Assembly: GCA_003263775.1 (NCBI GenBank)
Contig: JYJJ01000009.1
Coordinates: 38,887 to 102,886 of the forward strand
Length of the DNA: 64,000 nucleotides
Direction of reading: 5' to 3'
From: Vibrio maritimus
GTDB taxonomy: Bacteria; Pseudomonadota; Gammaproteobacteria; Enterobacterales; Vibrionaceae
Position numbers and translations under genes: made by a program. Positions 1 through 9,398 of this stretch are shown piece after piece (position 1 is the first letter of the stretch; each line of letters begins with the position of its first letter). The notes beneath the pieces were generated by a model. It ran no database searches, was not told the origin of the DNA, and was given only the letters and a program-made list of their open reading frames with translations.

Positions 1-30
1 ACCGAGGTGACTCTCGAAATTGGTGAAGGT

Positions 31-830
31 TTAACGAATCATCTGACGCAGTTTTGCAGAAAGAATGTCTGTTGCAAATACTAATCCAAGGATAACGAGT
101 ACACAGGCCGCTGTGTCACCGTACTCAAACATCTTCATCGATGTCATTAATTCAAAGCCGATCCCGCCTGCGCCGATCATGCCTAATACCGCAGAGATGC
201 GAATATTGGCTTCTAAACGATAGAGCATCACGCTTATCCAGTTAGGGAAGACTTGTGGCAGCACGGCAAATAGGATGATTTGCGCTTGCGAACAGCCCGA
301 TGCTTTCATTGCTTCAACAGGGCCTTGATCCATTTCTTCAATGGCTTCTGCAAAGAATTTGCCCACCATACCTGCGCCATGTAGAGACAAAGCCAACACG
401 CCGGCAAAGGGCCAAGGCAACGGCGGCCACAAAGATAAGCGCTAAGATAAGCTCATTAATGCCGCGAAGTACGTTAAGCACTTGGCGGGACAGGTGGTAA
501 AGCGGTTTACTTGGTGTAATGTTTTTTGCAGCTAGCAAGCTCATTGGAAGCGCTAATACGACCGCAAGTACAGTGCCCCATAGAGCAATTTGCAAGGTTT
601 GGATTGCAGGGTCGATCAGACTATCAGTGATGTAGCTAAGGTTTGGTGGCAACATGCGCGATAGAAAAATCCCAAATCCAGGGTAGGCCCTTGGTTAGCG
701 CAGAAATATCCATACGCGCTCCAATCGCTGACCAGTGCAGTACTGCATAAATCACAGCAAGGATCGGTAGCACTATCCACCAACCGTGTTTAGGTGGGTT
801 GGCAATAAACTGTAAATGACGAGTCTTCAT
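31..830 (-). CDS. phnE: Phosphonate-type ABC transporter permease PhnE (reading frame interrupted)
   Basis: Inner-membrane permease of a PhnCDE-type importer. Three overlapping frames together give one ~266-residue protein, the normal PhnE length: an N-terminal part with a first membrane segment (830 to ~655), a middle part containing LRGINELILALIF, and a C-terminal part with the EAMKASGC coupling region and a LGMIGAGGIGFEL segment. The first break (~656) disappears if a T5 run is read as T4, giving FLSRMLPP. The second (~420-432) needs two added bases to give FVAAVGLGPFAG. Both repaired stretches match conserved PhnE sequence, so sequencing error is more likely than decay. It starts 1 nt from the phnC stop and is the last gene of the operon visible here; bases 1-30 beyond its stop are too few to interpret. 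Confidence 0.85.
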
Positions 831-831
831 T

Positions 832-1647
832 TTACGCTACCTTCTCTTGTTGAATGCGTTGTTGACGGCGCTGCTCTGCCATACGCAGAACCAATTGGCT
901 GATGCTGTCATCTTCGAGGCCTGAGTAGATTTGGTTTACCACGTCCGGTGTTAGCTCTTCGGGTAGACCGTCAAAGATGACTTTGCCATTGGAAAGTCCC
1001 ACAATGCGCTCACCAAATTCCATTGCGTAGTCGATTTGATGCAAATTACAAAGCACAGCGATGTTTCGCTGCTTGCAGCTGTTTTGGATGTAGGTCAGTA
1101 CCTTACGAGACGATTTCGGGTCTAAGCTGGCTACGGGTTCATCGGCGAGCATAAGCTGCGGATTTTGCGCTAGTGCACGGGCAATACCAACACGTTGCTG
1201 TTGTCCGCCACTGAGACTATCCGCTCTTGCGTCGACCTTGTCGGCCAAACCGACTTGCTCTAAGCACATCTTTGCAATGTCTACGTCTTGCTTTGGAAAC
1301 AGTTGCAATGCGCAGTTCCAGAGTGGCAGCGACGCCATACGGCCCACCAGCACATTCTTAATGACAGAAAGACGCTTAGTCAGATTGTGATGCTGAAAGA
1401 TCATTCCCACAGCTTGGCGAATTTGGGTAAGCGCTTTGCCCTGAACGTGAGCGATGTTGTGTCCGTTTAGCTCAATATCGCCGCTGGTGGCCTCAGTTAA
1501 GCGGTTAATACAACGTAAGAGTGTCGATTTTCCTGCCCCTGATGGGCCAAGGATTACCACAAATTCTCCCTCGTTAATGGTTAGGTCAATACCACGTAGT
1601 ACGTGGTTATCACCATAAGATTTGTGGAGATTGTTTACTTTAAGCAT
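832..1647 (-). CDS. phnC: Phosphonate ABC transporter ATP-binding protein PhnC
   Basis: Cytoplasmic ATPase that powers the PhnD/PhnE importer. At 271 residues it has the usual PhnC length. Visible motifs in order are Walker A GPSGAGKST (~residues 35-43), the Q-loop FQHHN, the ABC signature LSGGQQQRVGIARAL, Walker B LMLADEP and the H-loop CNLHQ. The start at 1647 has AAAGAGG upstream. It sits between phnD (54 nt gap) and phnE (1 nt gap) on the same strand, clearly one operon. The family transports phosphonates or phosphite-like anions; the substrate is not readable from the ATPase. Confidence 0.96.
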   Translation of the reverse strand: MLKVNNLHKSYGDNHVLRGIDLTINEGEFVVILGPSGAGKSTLLRCINRLTEATSGDIELNGHNIAHVQGKALTQIRQAVGMIFQHHNLTKRLSVIKNVLVGRMASLPLWNCALQLFPKQDVDIAKMCLEQVGLADKVDARADSLSGGQQQRVGIARALAQNPQLMLADEPVASLDPKSSRKVLTYIQNSCKQRNIAVLCNLHQIDYAMEFGERIVGLSNGKVIFDGLPEELTPDVVNQIYSGLEDDSISQLVLRMAEQRRQQRIQQEKVA

Positions 1648-1701
1648 GAGTTACCTCTTTGTGGTTTGGCGCTCACAGGCAGCACCAAACCTTGAATTGG
1701 G

Positions 1702-2547
1702 TTATTTAAATTTCGCCGCTTTACGAACTGGGTTGTAGGCTGCATCGTTGGTCTCGATATAGCGGTTCACCACACCTTGGTCACCAAACTGAACCGACTC
1801 CATGGATAGGAACGCTTGCTTGATCTTTGCCTTGTCGTCAGCAGGAATGTCGTTGCGCCAAACCATTGGGGACTCAGGAATCGATTCTGATCTCCAAATT
1901 ACTTTGTATTCATCTTTACCGATGATGCCTTTGTCGACTGCCGAGGTGAGAATGCGATCGGCAACGGTCGCGGCATCGACACGACCATGCTTTACAGCGA
2001 GGATGTTGGCATCGTGTGCACCGGTATAGACAACGTTCTTAAAGTATTCACGTGGCTCAATGCCTTCATTTTTGAGTCCGACGTAAGGGAAAACATAGCC
2101 AGATGTAGACGTTGGAGAGACGAAGGCGAAGTTCTTATCTTTAAGATCTTTGAGGGTATTGATGTCGGTTGCACTCGCTGGCGCAATGATTTGACTGTGG
2201 TACGCCACATCACCTGCTTCTGCTGTTTCAGCAACTACGAAGGCCTCAACATCGGCAATTTCGGCGGCCTTAACATAGGAGAATGGACCAAGGTAAGCGA
2301 TATCAACGTGTCCTGCGCGCAGCGCTTCAATCACACCGTTGTAGTCTGTTGCAACAAACCCTTCGACCTTAACGCCTAATTGATCACTAAGTCCTTTGAT
2401 CAGTGCTTCACTTTGCTTGATCATGGCGCGTGAATCTTCTGATGGGATCAGAGCGATTTTTAAATCATCCAGTGCCGCTGCGCTAAATGATGTCAGCGAT
2501 GATGCTGCCGCTAGAGATAGAGTAAGCAGTGTCTGCTTCATGTTCAT
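1702..2547 (-). CDS. phnD: Phosphonate ABC transporter substrate-binding protein PhnD
   Basis: Periplasmic binding protein of the PhnCDE importer, 281 residues. It has a Sec signal peptide (MNMKQTLLTLSLAAASSLTSFSAAA, cleavage near residue 25), then the type II binding-protein fold with the family motifs DIAYLGPFSYVKA and SPTSTSGYVFP, which line the phosphonate-binding pocket in PhnD and PtxB relatives. The start at 2547 follows AAGGAACGACCCC. It lies 12 nt after the Fe-ADH stop, so the two are probably co-transcribed. Relatives bind AEP, phosphite, methylphosphonate or other oxyanions, so the ligand remains open; the AEP role is already covered by PhnS at 16.3 kb. Confidence 0.95.
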   Translation of the reverse strand: MNMKQTLLTLSLAAASSLTSFSAAALDDLKIALIPSEDSRAMIKQSEALIKGLSDQLGVKVEGFVATDYNGVIEALRAGHVDIAYLGPFSYVKAAEIADVEAFVVAETAEAGDVAYHSQIIAPASATDINTLKDLKDKNFAFVSPTSTSGYVFPYVGLKNEGIEPREYFKNVVYTGAHDANILAVKHGRVDAATVADRILTSAVDKGIIGKDEYKVIWRSESIPESPMVWRNDIPADDKAKIKQAFLSMESVQFGDQGVVNRYIETNDAAYNPVRKAAKFK

Positions 2548-2559
2548 GGGGTCGTTCCT

Positions 2560-3651
2560 TTAAATAAATTGATTCATTAATTGTTGAGAGCAGCCTGGAA
2601 AGTTTTTGCCACGTTCGCCATCTAGTGCGTCGGTGACAATTTGCTGCCATTTTTCTTTGCTGTAGCCGTAATGCTCTGGGCTGGTATGTACATCAAGCTT
2701 GTGTATCCAGCTCTCTAGCTCTTTTGCAGCACCGTTGAGATCGTCTCCAAATAGCTGACGCAAGCGCTGCGCCGTTGGGCAGGCACTAAATGCAAATGAG
2801 CAGAGCACGGCAGGCAGAGTGAATGAGCAGGCGATGCCATGCGGCAAGCCGGTTTCTAGTGTCACCGCGTAAGACATGTTGTGCGCGATGGATGTTTTAG
2901 TATTGGAAAATGCCAGCCCGGCGAGCAGCGAGCCTTTCATCATCTTCTCTCGAAGGCCGAGGTTGCCTGGCTCGTTGACCAGCTTTGGTAATGTTGTTCG
3001 AATTAGAGCAATGGCCTCCGTCGCGTAAACCAAAGAAATCGGGTTCGCGTTGCGATTCCAAATACTCTCCATGGCGTGGGAGAGGGCATCTAGGCCGGTT
3101 TGAATGGTGAGTGACACCGGAAGGTTCAGTGTTAAAGCGGGATCGCAAATCGCTGTTTCTGGAAATAGTGCGGAGTCATTGAGTGAATACTTACAGCCGC
3201 TGTTTTTGTCCCAAATAGTCGCCCATGACGTGACTTCACTTCCTGTGCCCGTTGTCGTTGGAATGACAACCATTGGCAGCGGGTTTTCGACAGGTGCGTT
3301 TTGCTTGAGGACGTTCGCCACGATGCGGCTGTCACCTTTCGCAACCGCAAGCGCTTTGGTGGTATCGATGACAGAACCGCCGCCTAGTGCGACTAATACT
3401 TCAATCTCACCTTGATGAGGCTTAAAGGCAGCGCAGATGGCCTCAAGATCGGCGAGATCTGGATTCTCTGCGACTTGATTGAGCACAGTCACGCAGCCCG
3501 GACATTGCGCTTTAATTTCTGTTGCGACTGCAGTGAAGTGAGTGTTGTCGTAAGTCACTAGTGCGTAGCGTCGGTTGTTAAGCTGCTGCCCTAACGCCGA
3601 CAGTGAACCTTCACCAAATAGGATGTTGACTGGGTTATTAAATTTCCACAT
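2560..3651 (-). CDS. Iron-containing alcohol dehydrogenase, phosphonoacetaldehyde-reductase type
   Basis: Group III Fe-dependent alcohol dehydrogenase, 363 residues. N-terminal NAD(P)-binding region with LVALGGGSVIDTTKAL (~residues 87-102), then the metal-binding half with GLDALSHAMESIW and AHNMSYAVTLETGLPHG, which supply the Asp and His iron ligands. It resembles the PhpC-like enzymes that interconvert phosphonoacetaldehyde and 2-hydroxyethylphosphonate (family knowledge). It is the first gene of the phnDCE operon and divergent from a LysR regulator, which supports a phosphonate substrate. Inference: here it may oxidise an imported hydroxyalkylphosphonate to phosphonoacetaldehyde for PhnX. 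Direction of reaction and exact substrate are not visible in the sequence. A second Fe-ADH at 57.9-59 kb is of a different subgroup. Confidence 0.85.
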   Translation of the reverse strand: MWKFNNPVNILFGEGSLSALGQQLNNRRYALVTYDNTHFTAVATEIKAQCPGCVTVLNQVAENPDLADLEAICAAFKPHQGEIEVLVALGGGSVIDTTKALAVAKGDSRIVANVLKQNAPVENPLPMVVIPTTTGTGSEVTSWATIWDKNSGCKYSLNDSALFPETAICDPALTLNLPVSLTIQTGLDALSHAMESIWNRNANPISLVYATEAIALIRTTLPKLVNEPGNLGLREKMMKGSLLAGLAFSNTKTSIAHNMSYAVTLETGLPHGIACSFTLPAVLCSFAFSACPTAQRLRQLFGDDLNGAAKELESWIHKLDVHTSPEHYGYSKEKWQQIVTDALDGERGKNFPGCSQQLMNQFI

Positions 3652-3692
3652 CGATTTATCTCTAATTTGTTTTGATGTGATGAATTTAATTT

Positions 3693-3711
3693 ATAAAAGT
3701 GACACTTTTAT
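3693..3711. promoter_or_regulatory. Perfect 19-bp palindrome, candidate operator
   Basis: ATAAAAGTG-A-CACTTTTAT is a perfect 9-1-9 inverted repeat in the 181-bp divergent space between the Fe-ADH/phnDCE operon and the LysR gene. It lies about 45 bp upstream of the Fe-ADH start and 120 bp upstream of the lysR start. Position and symmetry fit a binding site for the adjacent regulator or another dimeric regulator; no experiment supports this. Confidence 0.5.
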
Positions 3712-3832
3712 TTAATGAAAATACTATTTAATGGAGCGCAACATAGAAAAAAACGATGTAGAAACGGATTGCTAACTCACTGAGTTCTTGAGTTATTAGT
3801 CAGAAATTAGGTGTAGTGATGGGAACCTCATT

Positions 3833-4705
3833 ATGAAGCACACACAGTTACGCTCATTTCATACAGTCGCCAAGTTGGGTAGTTTTTCAGAGGCGGCGAA
3901 GGCCCTCAACGTATCACAGCCAACCATAACGGCGCAGGTAAAAGAGCTAGAGCAGCGTTACAACGTGGCGCTGCTTTTTCGTCAGCGGAGCAATAACCGA
4001 CTCACCGATGTGGGTCGTCAATTGTTTGAACAAACTACGTTAATGTTCTCGATTCAAGAGCGCGCAAAAAAACTGCTCGAAGCCAATGGAGCTTTGAAAG
4101 TCGGTCAATTCAAAATGGGCGCGGTAAGCCCAGCAGCCGCATTGCCATTAGTTGAGCGATTTAAACGTCATTACCCGCAAGTGGAAATCACTATGTCGAC
4201 CGGAGGCTCTGCGCAAATCCGCAACGCGGTGTTATCTGGAGAGCTTGAGGCCGCGATGCTGGCGTATCGAGATCCTAATCCTAAGCTCGTCTCGCAGAAA
4301 ATTGCAGAGCAGCCTGTGGTGTTGGTTGTACCCAAATCCCATCCTTTGTCATCTCGTACTGAGATCGATTTAGAAGAGTTAGAAAACACCAAGATCATTC
4401 ATCGAGAGCATGGCTCCACGACTCGGAAAATATTAGAAGACGAATTGCTAAAACGCGGTATCAATATTCAAAACGATCTCGAAATTGACAGCAGAGAAGG
4501 GGTACGAGAAGCTAGTATTTATGGTCTGGGTATTAGCTATGTCGGGCTACACGAGTTTCAGCCGCACCCTGATATCACTATGCTCAGCATCCGTAACTTG
4601 GAAACCAAGTCTAAGTCCTATTTGATTTATCTTAAGGAGCTAGAGGCGCTGCCTATTATTAAGATATTGAAGTGGTTTTTGAGTGAGGGGGAGATGCTCA
4701 CATGA
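3833..4705 (+). CDS. LysR-family transcriptional regulator of the phn/Fe-ADH operon
   Basis: 290 residues. N-terminal winged helix-turn-helix (residues ~1-60, GSFSEAAKALNVSQPTITAQVKELE), followed by a LysR substrate-binding domain starting near residue 90. It is transcribed divergently from the Fe-ADH-phnDCE operon, the classic layout for a LysR regulator and its target. The Shine-Dalgarno is weak (GGGAAC region). It ends 17 bp before the convergent tauE stop with no obvious terminator between. The inducer is unknown; a phosphonate or an aldehyde intermediate is the natural guess from context. Confidence 0.9.
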   Translation: MKHTQLRSFHTVAKLGSFSEAAKALNVSQPTITAQVKELEQRYNVALLFRQRSNNRLTDVGRQLFEQTTLMFSIQERAKKLLEANGALKVGQFKMGAVSPAAALPLVERFKRHYPQVEITMSTGGSAQIRNAVLSGELEAAMLAYRDPNPKLVSQKIAEQPVVLVVPKSHPLSSRTEIDLEELENTKIIHREHGSTTRKILEDELLKRGINIQNDLEIDSREGVREASIYGLGISYVGLHEFQPHPDITMLSIRNLETKSKSYLIYLKELEALPIIKILKWFLSEGEMLT

Positions 4706-4722
4706 GCTCAGGATCCTGTTAG

Positions 4723-5517
4723 TTATAGAAAAATTGTAGTCACTAGGCTAGTTAAAATAGCGAACAATGACAGATTGATTAGTGCATTATCAGATGTCTT
4801 TTCGAGTACTTTAATGCCAACCTTTACGCCAATAAAAGAACTCAAAACAACGAGTAGCCCGATCGCGACGTTGCTTTGACTGCCACTACTATAACGAACG
4901 GCCGTTACCCCAGATAGGATGACGGCGATGACGATAGAGCTCCCCACAGCTTGCCTGACTGTTGTGCCGAGAACATTTTTTAGCGCGGGTAGCAGTATTA
5001 CGCCACCGCCTATACCCGTCGTGCCAAGCACTGACCCGCTTAATGCACCGACACTGAGAGCTGCGGACATGCTTGTTTGTTGATGACAAGATGCAGCTTT
5101 TGACTTACGCCCTAGGTATAAAGAAATGAAAGCACCAGCCATAGTGATAACAACGCAGCTTTGCACAAAACTCTCGGTAAAGGACTGAAGTGAGGGGTTA
5201 GCGGCAGATCTTACGATGATCTCAGTGGCAATGATGAGCGTAGGCACAGCGCTGATAAGGATGATTCTGACATGGCTCCAGTTTACATTTTTGCAGCGAA
5301 TATGATTCAACGCGGCGTTTATCTTGATTAAGGTAGCGATAATACTTGCGGTGCCAACAGCAGTCACAATCGGCATAGCAAAACTAAGTTGTAACGCTGG
5401 AATAATGATCACTCCGCCACCGACACCTGTCATGGTCATAAGGCCTCCAACAACGATACCAATGATAATTGCGTACGTGATGTGATGAAGGGGGAGAGTG
5501 AGAATGTCCGCTAACAT
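4723..5517 (-). CDS. TauE/SafE-family anion exporter
   Basis: 264-residue polytopic inner-membrane protein of the TauE/SafE (sulfite exporter/DUF81) family. The two-fold internal repeat is visible: GLMTMTGVGGGVIIIPAL in the first half and SVLGTTGIGGGVILLPAL in the second, each starting a bundle of about four helices. I chose ATG at 5517 over TTG at 5529 because GGAG lies 6 nt upstream. It is the second gene after the DUF3604 protein (77 nt gap), so probably co-transcribed. Family members export sulfite, sulfoacetate or other small organic anions; the phosphonate neighbourhood makes a phosphonate-derived anion possible, but this is inference. Confidence 0.88.
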   Translation of the reverse strand: MLADILTLPLHHITYAIIIGIVVGGLMTMTGVGGGVIIIPALQLSFAMPIVTAVGTASIIATLIKINAALNHIRCKNVNWSHVRIILISAVPTLIIATEIIVRSAANPSLQSFTESFVQSCVVITMAGAFISLYLGRKSKAASCHQQTSMSAALSVGALSGSVLGTTGIGGGVILLPALKNVLGTTVRQAVGSSIVIAVILSGVTAVRYSSGSQSNVAIGLLVVLSSFIGVKVGIKVLEKTSDNALINLSLFAILTSLVTTIFL

Positions 5518-5594
5518 GATGAGCTCCAAAGACCTTTATTTCAGTGACCTCTTGACGCTTGATTGGAAAAGAGGTCGATGAGATTACCTAGTGG

Positions 5595-7487
5595 TTACTT
5601 AATCCAGATTGGGCTTGTCCAACCGATATTGCGGTCTTTTTGGAATACACGAAGGTAAATGTAAGCCGCTTCTTCCTCTAATGAGAATTCATCTAAGGTG
5701 ATGTCAAATTTGTGCCCACCGACGGACCACTTCTCAAAAACTTCCCCGTTAACAACAAGCTCGACTTTAGTCATTGGATTCGGTGTAATCGCTTCAATAT
5801 GCAAGTGATAGGCGTCTGCGCGGTTAGCGTCGTTGCCAATGAGTACGTTGTCTACCTTAAGGTCTAGGAACATACGTGGATGGGTGGTGGCAATGGTTCG
5901 ACGCGCTTTCATGGCATCAAAAATATCCGCACGGGTTTGTGAGCCCGCAATAACACCTGTAATGCCGCCATAGCCTGGGTTACCGTCATGACCGTCACTG
6001 TTGGAAACGAAGCCAAACTTTTTACCGCGATTTAAGAAATCCACGACCGTGTTGTCTTTGACGTTATTGCGAGCTTTATGAACCATAGGATTCTTCGCGT
6101 ACTCAAATCTACCCCATTGAGCAGAATAGACTTCAATCATGGTTTCGTCGGTACTGCTAGGCTCCCAATTGGCAAGATCAAACCCTTTTTCAAATTTGGC
6201 GTCTTGGTTGTCGACGTGTTTAGGGTTACGGCCGTTACAGAATCTATGTAGATGGGGAATAGTAATGAACTCACGTCCTTTGTAGATATCCCAAATATCA
6301 TGAATTATGGTTACCTCACGATCAGGGTACTGTTCTTCTAGCAGTGAGTTCTTGAATAGCACTACTGTATCCCCGCGTCGCCCATGGAGCTCAAAGCCGC
6401 AGAAGGTGACGAAAGTTCCTTCTTGATTGAACTTGTCACATTGTTCACCAATTTCTTGCCACGTCGCTTTATCGATATTGACGCTGCGGTCTTCGTTAAA
6501 GGTGAACGTTTGTTCCGATAGCGCCACAAAGTCGAGACGGGCAACATCTTTAGCATAAGTGTAAGCATTGCGAGGGTAGGCGCCACAGTCATTGTCACGA
6601 ATGTTGGCTGTTAGATTGGAGTGCGTGTGAGTATCACCCCAATATATTTTTTCTTCTACCGTTTCCGCAACTTTGATGGCGGCTGGGGCAATGTGTAGTT
6701 CGGTGTTTTCAACCGTTGCGAGATAACGGCCAGCAGGAAGCCGTGCTTCTACATCACCATACGGAACATTTTGAAATTGAAGTCGTTCACCGCTATCAAG
6801 ATTGGTGAAAACAACCGTCAATGCGTCACATTGATAGTGTTTGATCGGATTTTCAAATCTATCCATTGCGAGCATGGTGAGCTTGAAAGGTTCATCTTGT
6901 TCAACCAATGTTGGGGCGACAAGTGATAGCTCAACGGCTGCACCTGGTTTAAGCGTGATGTCTGGAAATATGGGCAGGCGTCGAGTGACATCACTGCCAC
7001 CTATAGTGATATCAAATGTTTTCTCAATGCGACACACGTTGTCGTTGAAAGCACGGATACCGACTCGCGTTGGCGCGGCATCGCCTTTCAAAAATAGCCT
7101 GTCTACACCGCCAAACTGAACAAAAAAAGATTGTCCGGTTTGAAACTCGTCAACTAGAGTAATGTGCGCTTGTCTAGAAGAGTCCTTCCAACGGTTAATA
7201 TGGCTAAAGTTCGTGTCGACTTTTTTGATGGCCACATCAATTTCTAGACTTTCTTCATCAGCTAATGCGTAAATGTAGCTAGGTTTCCAGTAGTCGTAGC
7301 ATTGTAAATACTCTTCAGACAGTTGATGTTGATATGGCTGAACTGTAATGACAAACTTGGTGCCTGATGGCAACGTGCATTTTGGCTCTACTTCTAGCCG
7401 CCATTCGTACTCACCATTAACTTCTATTTCTGCTTGTTGTGTTACACGAAAAGCCGCAACGTCATCTAAATAAGTATATACATTCAT
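5595..7487 (-). CDS. DUF3604 protein, putative PHP-like metal-dependent hydrolase
   Basis: 630 residues without a signal peptide, so cytoplasmic. The N-terminal ~285 residues look beta-rich, with immunoglobulin-like strands. The C-terminal ~345 residues carry the DUF3604 signature: YWGDTHTHSNLT (a PHP-type HxH metal motif), LDFVALSEQ, FCGFELHGRRGD, IPHLHRF and SNSDGHDGNPGYGG. These His/Asp clusters suggest a multi-metal site and phosphoester or related hydrolysis (family prediction; the reaction is unknown to me). It leads a two-gene operon with tauE and is divergent from nagE. No function can be assigned with confidence. Confidence 0.85.
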   Translation of the reverse strand: MNVYTYLDDVAAFRVTQQAEIEVNGEYEWRLEVEPKCTLPSGTKFVITVQPYQHQLSEEYLQCYDYWKPSYIYALADEESLEIDVAIKKVDTNFSHINRWKDSSRQAHITLVDEFQTGQSFFVQFGGVDRLFLKGDAAPTRVGIRAFNDNVCRIEKTFDITIGGSDVTRRLPIFPDITLKPGAAVELSLVAPTLVEQDEPFKLTMLAMDRFENPIKHYQCDALTVVFTNLDSGERLQFQNVPYGDVEARLPAGRYLATVENTELHIAPAAIKVAETVEEKIYWGDTHTHSNLTANIRDNDCGAYPRNAYTYAKDVARLDFVALSEQTFTFNEDRSVNIDKATWQEIGEQCDKFNQEGTFVTFCGFELHGRRGDTVVLFKNSLLEEQYPDREVTIIHDIWDIYKGREFITIPHLHRFCNGRNPKHVDNQDAKFEKGFDLANWEPSSTDETMIEVYSAQWGRFEYAKNPMVHKARNNVKDNTVVDFLNRGKKFGFVSNSDGHDGNPGYGGITGVIAGSQTRADIFDAMKARRTIATTHPRMFLDLKVDNVLIGNDANRADAYHLHIEAITPNPMTKVELVVNGEVFEKWSVGGHKFDITLDEFSLEEEAAYIYLRVFQKDRNIGWTSPIWIK

Positions 7488-7942
7488 AATTTCTAATTCT
7501 CTACGTCTGTTTCCGAATAAAACTTATTCTTCGTAATGTGTGTGGCTAGTTTAATATTGGTACGTATGCATCGTTCTGATTGTATTGTTTAATGTTACAT
7601 AATGCCCATGTTGATTAATAAACTAGCGTATATCTAAATAAAATAGGTGCACATCAATGTGGGGGATATGAGCACCCTGGTAAGTCGTTGTTTTTAATAT
7701 ATAGCTACATTGAGAAAATACAGTATGACTGTCGTCATACAGGGTAATGGATTTTTGCATTAGTTAGAAAAATAAGCCGCAGTTCACACATTGATAAAGT
7801 TATTATCGTGCTATGATCATCATCATATCTGCGTAATACAAAACCTAATAACGTTTAATTACGAAAGGACGCATAGCTCAGGGCTATGAATTGGGTTGTT
7901 ATTATAAGTAGTATAATTTAAGCAGAATGCTTGGAGGCACGT
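7488..7942. other. Long divergent intergenic region between DUF3604 gene and nagE
   Basis: 455 bp with no supported gene. It must hold promoters for both flanking genes. A TATAAT hexamer lies at 7912-7917, about 26 bp before the nagE GTG, without a good -35. It also holds the 7-4-7 inverted repeat annotated separately and several A/T-rich tracts. No riboswitch fold was recognised. Confidence 0.5.
7723..7740. promoter_or_regulatory. Inverted repeat GTATGAC-N4-GTCATAC upstream of nagE
   Basis: Perfect 7-bp arms separated by TGTC, about 200 bp upstream of the nagE start and 235 bp upstream of the DUF3604 start. The symmetry fits a dimeric regulator. I cannot match it to a known NagC or CRP consensus, so the owner is unknown; the Crp/Fnr-type regulator downstream of nagE is one candidate. 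Confidence 0.35.
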
Positions 7943-9378
7943 GTGAAACAATTACTGTCATCGATATTAAATCAATTACAGAGGGTAGGTGGTGCTTTAA
8001 TGCTGCCTATTGCTGTACTACCAGTAGCGGCCTTGCTGCTTCGTTTTGGTCTGCAGACTTGCTTGATTTACCATTTGTTAAGGCATCTGGGGGAGCGATA
8101 TTTGGTGGACTACCTTTACTGTTTGCTGTCGGTATCGCCGTCGGGTTAGCGAAAGACCACAATGGTACCGCTGGTGTTGCTGGCGTTATCGCACATTTGA
8201 TTATTCTCGAAGGTGCAAAAACCATCACACCTGATCTCAAGATGGGTGTCTTATCTGGTATTATTGCCGGTATTATGGCGGGCTATCTCTACAACAACTT
8301 CAAAGACACTAAGTTGCCAGATTGGCTTGGTTTCTTTGGAGGGAAGCGTTTTGTTCCCGTCGTGACGGCACTTTGCTCTATCTTTATGGCCTTCATTGTT
8401 GGGCATGGCTTCCCTGCAATTGGTGCTGCAATCAACGACATTGGTATGTGGATGATCCAAAGTGGCGAACCAGGTCTATTTGTTTATGGTGCAATGAACC
8501 GTCTTCTCATTCCATTTGGTTTGCATCACATCCTTAACAGCATTGTGCGCTTTATGTTCGGTTCATACACAGATGAAAGTGGCGCCGAAATCATTGGTGA
8601 CCAGCTACGTTTCTTTGCCGGTGACCCTGAAGCGGGCGCATTTATGACGGGTTGTTATGTCGTGATGATGTTTGGTCTACCAGCGGTTTGCTTGGCATTC
8701 TATGTAACAGCAAAAAAAGAACGTCGTCCAGCTTTAGTGGGGATGTTGGTCTCTATAGCGCTTACAAGCTTCCTGACGGGGATTACAGAACCTGTTGAGT
8801 TCTTGTTCATGTTCACTGCGCCAATTCTGTTCGCTCTGCACGCTATCTTTATGGGGGCATCTTACGTAATTAGTGATTGGCTAAATATTAAACATGGCTT
8901 TGGCTTCTCGGGAGGCTTCATTGATTACGTGTTGAACTGGGGACTAGCGACGAACCCGATTCGAATCATCCCTCTAGGTCTTGCTTATTTTGCTATGTAC
9001 TTTGTTACCTTCACTGCCGCAATTAAGTACTTCAATCTTAAGACTCCTGGACGTGATGATGAGGAAGAAGAAGTCGTCGCCTCAACGACAGATACGAGTG
9101 GGTTAGCAGCTGCGTATTATGATGCTGTTGGAGGGTACGACAATATCACCAATATTAACTGCTGTATGACGCGTCTTCGCCTTACCGTTACGGATAGCTC
9201 GGCGATTGAGGATTCGGTTTGTAAGAAGCTGGGAGCCGCCGGTGTGATTCGACCAACGCCGACAACGATTCAGATTATTGTGGGCACTTCTGCTGAAGCC
9301 ATCGCCGGAGATATGAACGCTATCCATAAAGAGAAAGCGTTAGTGGAACAAAAGCAGTTTGAAAGCGCTAAAGCTTAG
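7943..9378 (+). CDS. nagE: PTS N-acetylglucosamine-type EIICB permease (frame corrected near 8050)
   Basis: Sugar-specific membrane transporter and phosphotransfer protein. The EIIC domain carries MNRLLIPFGLHHILNS and GITEPVEFLFMF, the GlcNAc/glucose-type signature. The C-terminal EIIB domain (from ~residue 395) has the phosphocysteine motif CCMTRLRLTV. No EIIA is fused, so phosphate must come from a separate Crr-type EIIA. I place the start at GTG 7943, with GGAGG at 7933-7937. A missing base near 8050 breaks the frame inside LLLRFG-(S)-ADLLDLPFV; adding one T restores the conserved sequence. GlcNAc specificity is likely from similarity, but a glucose-type relative cannot be excluded. Confidence 0.87.
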
Positions 9379-9398
9379 CTGCGTAATGTGAGTCTTTT

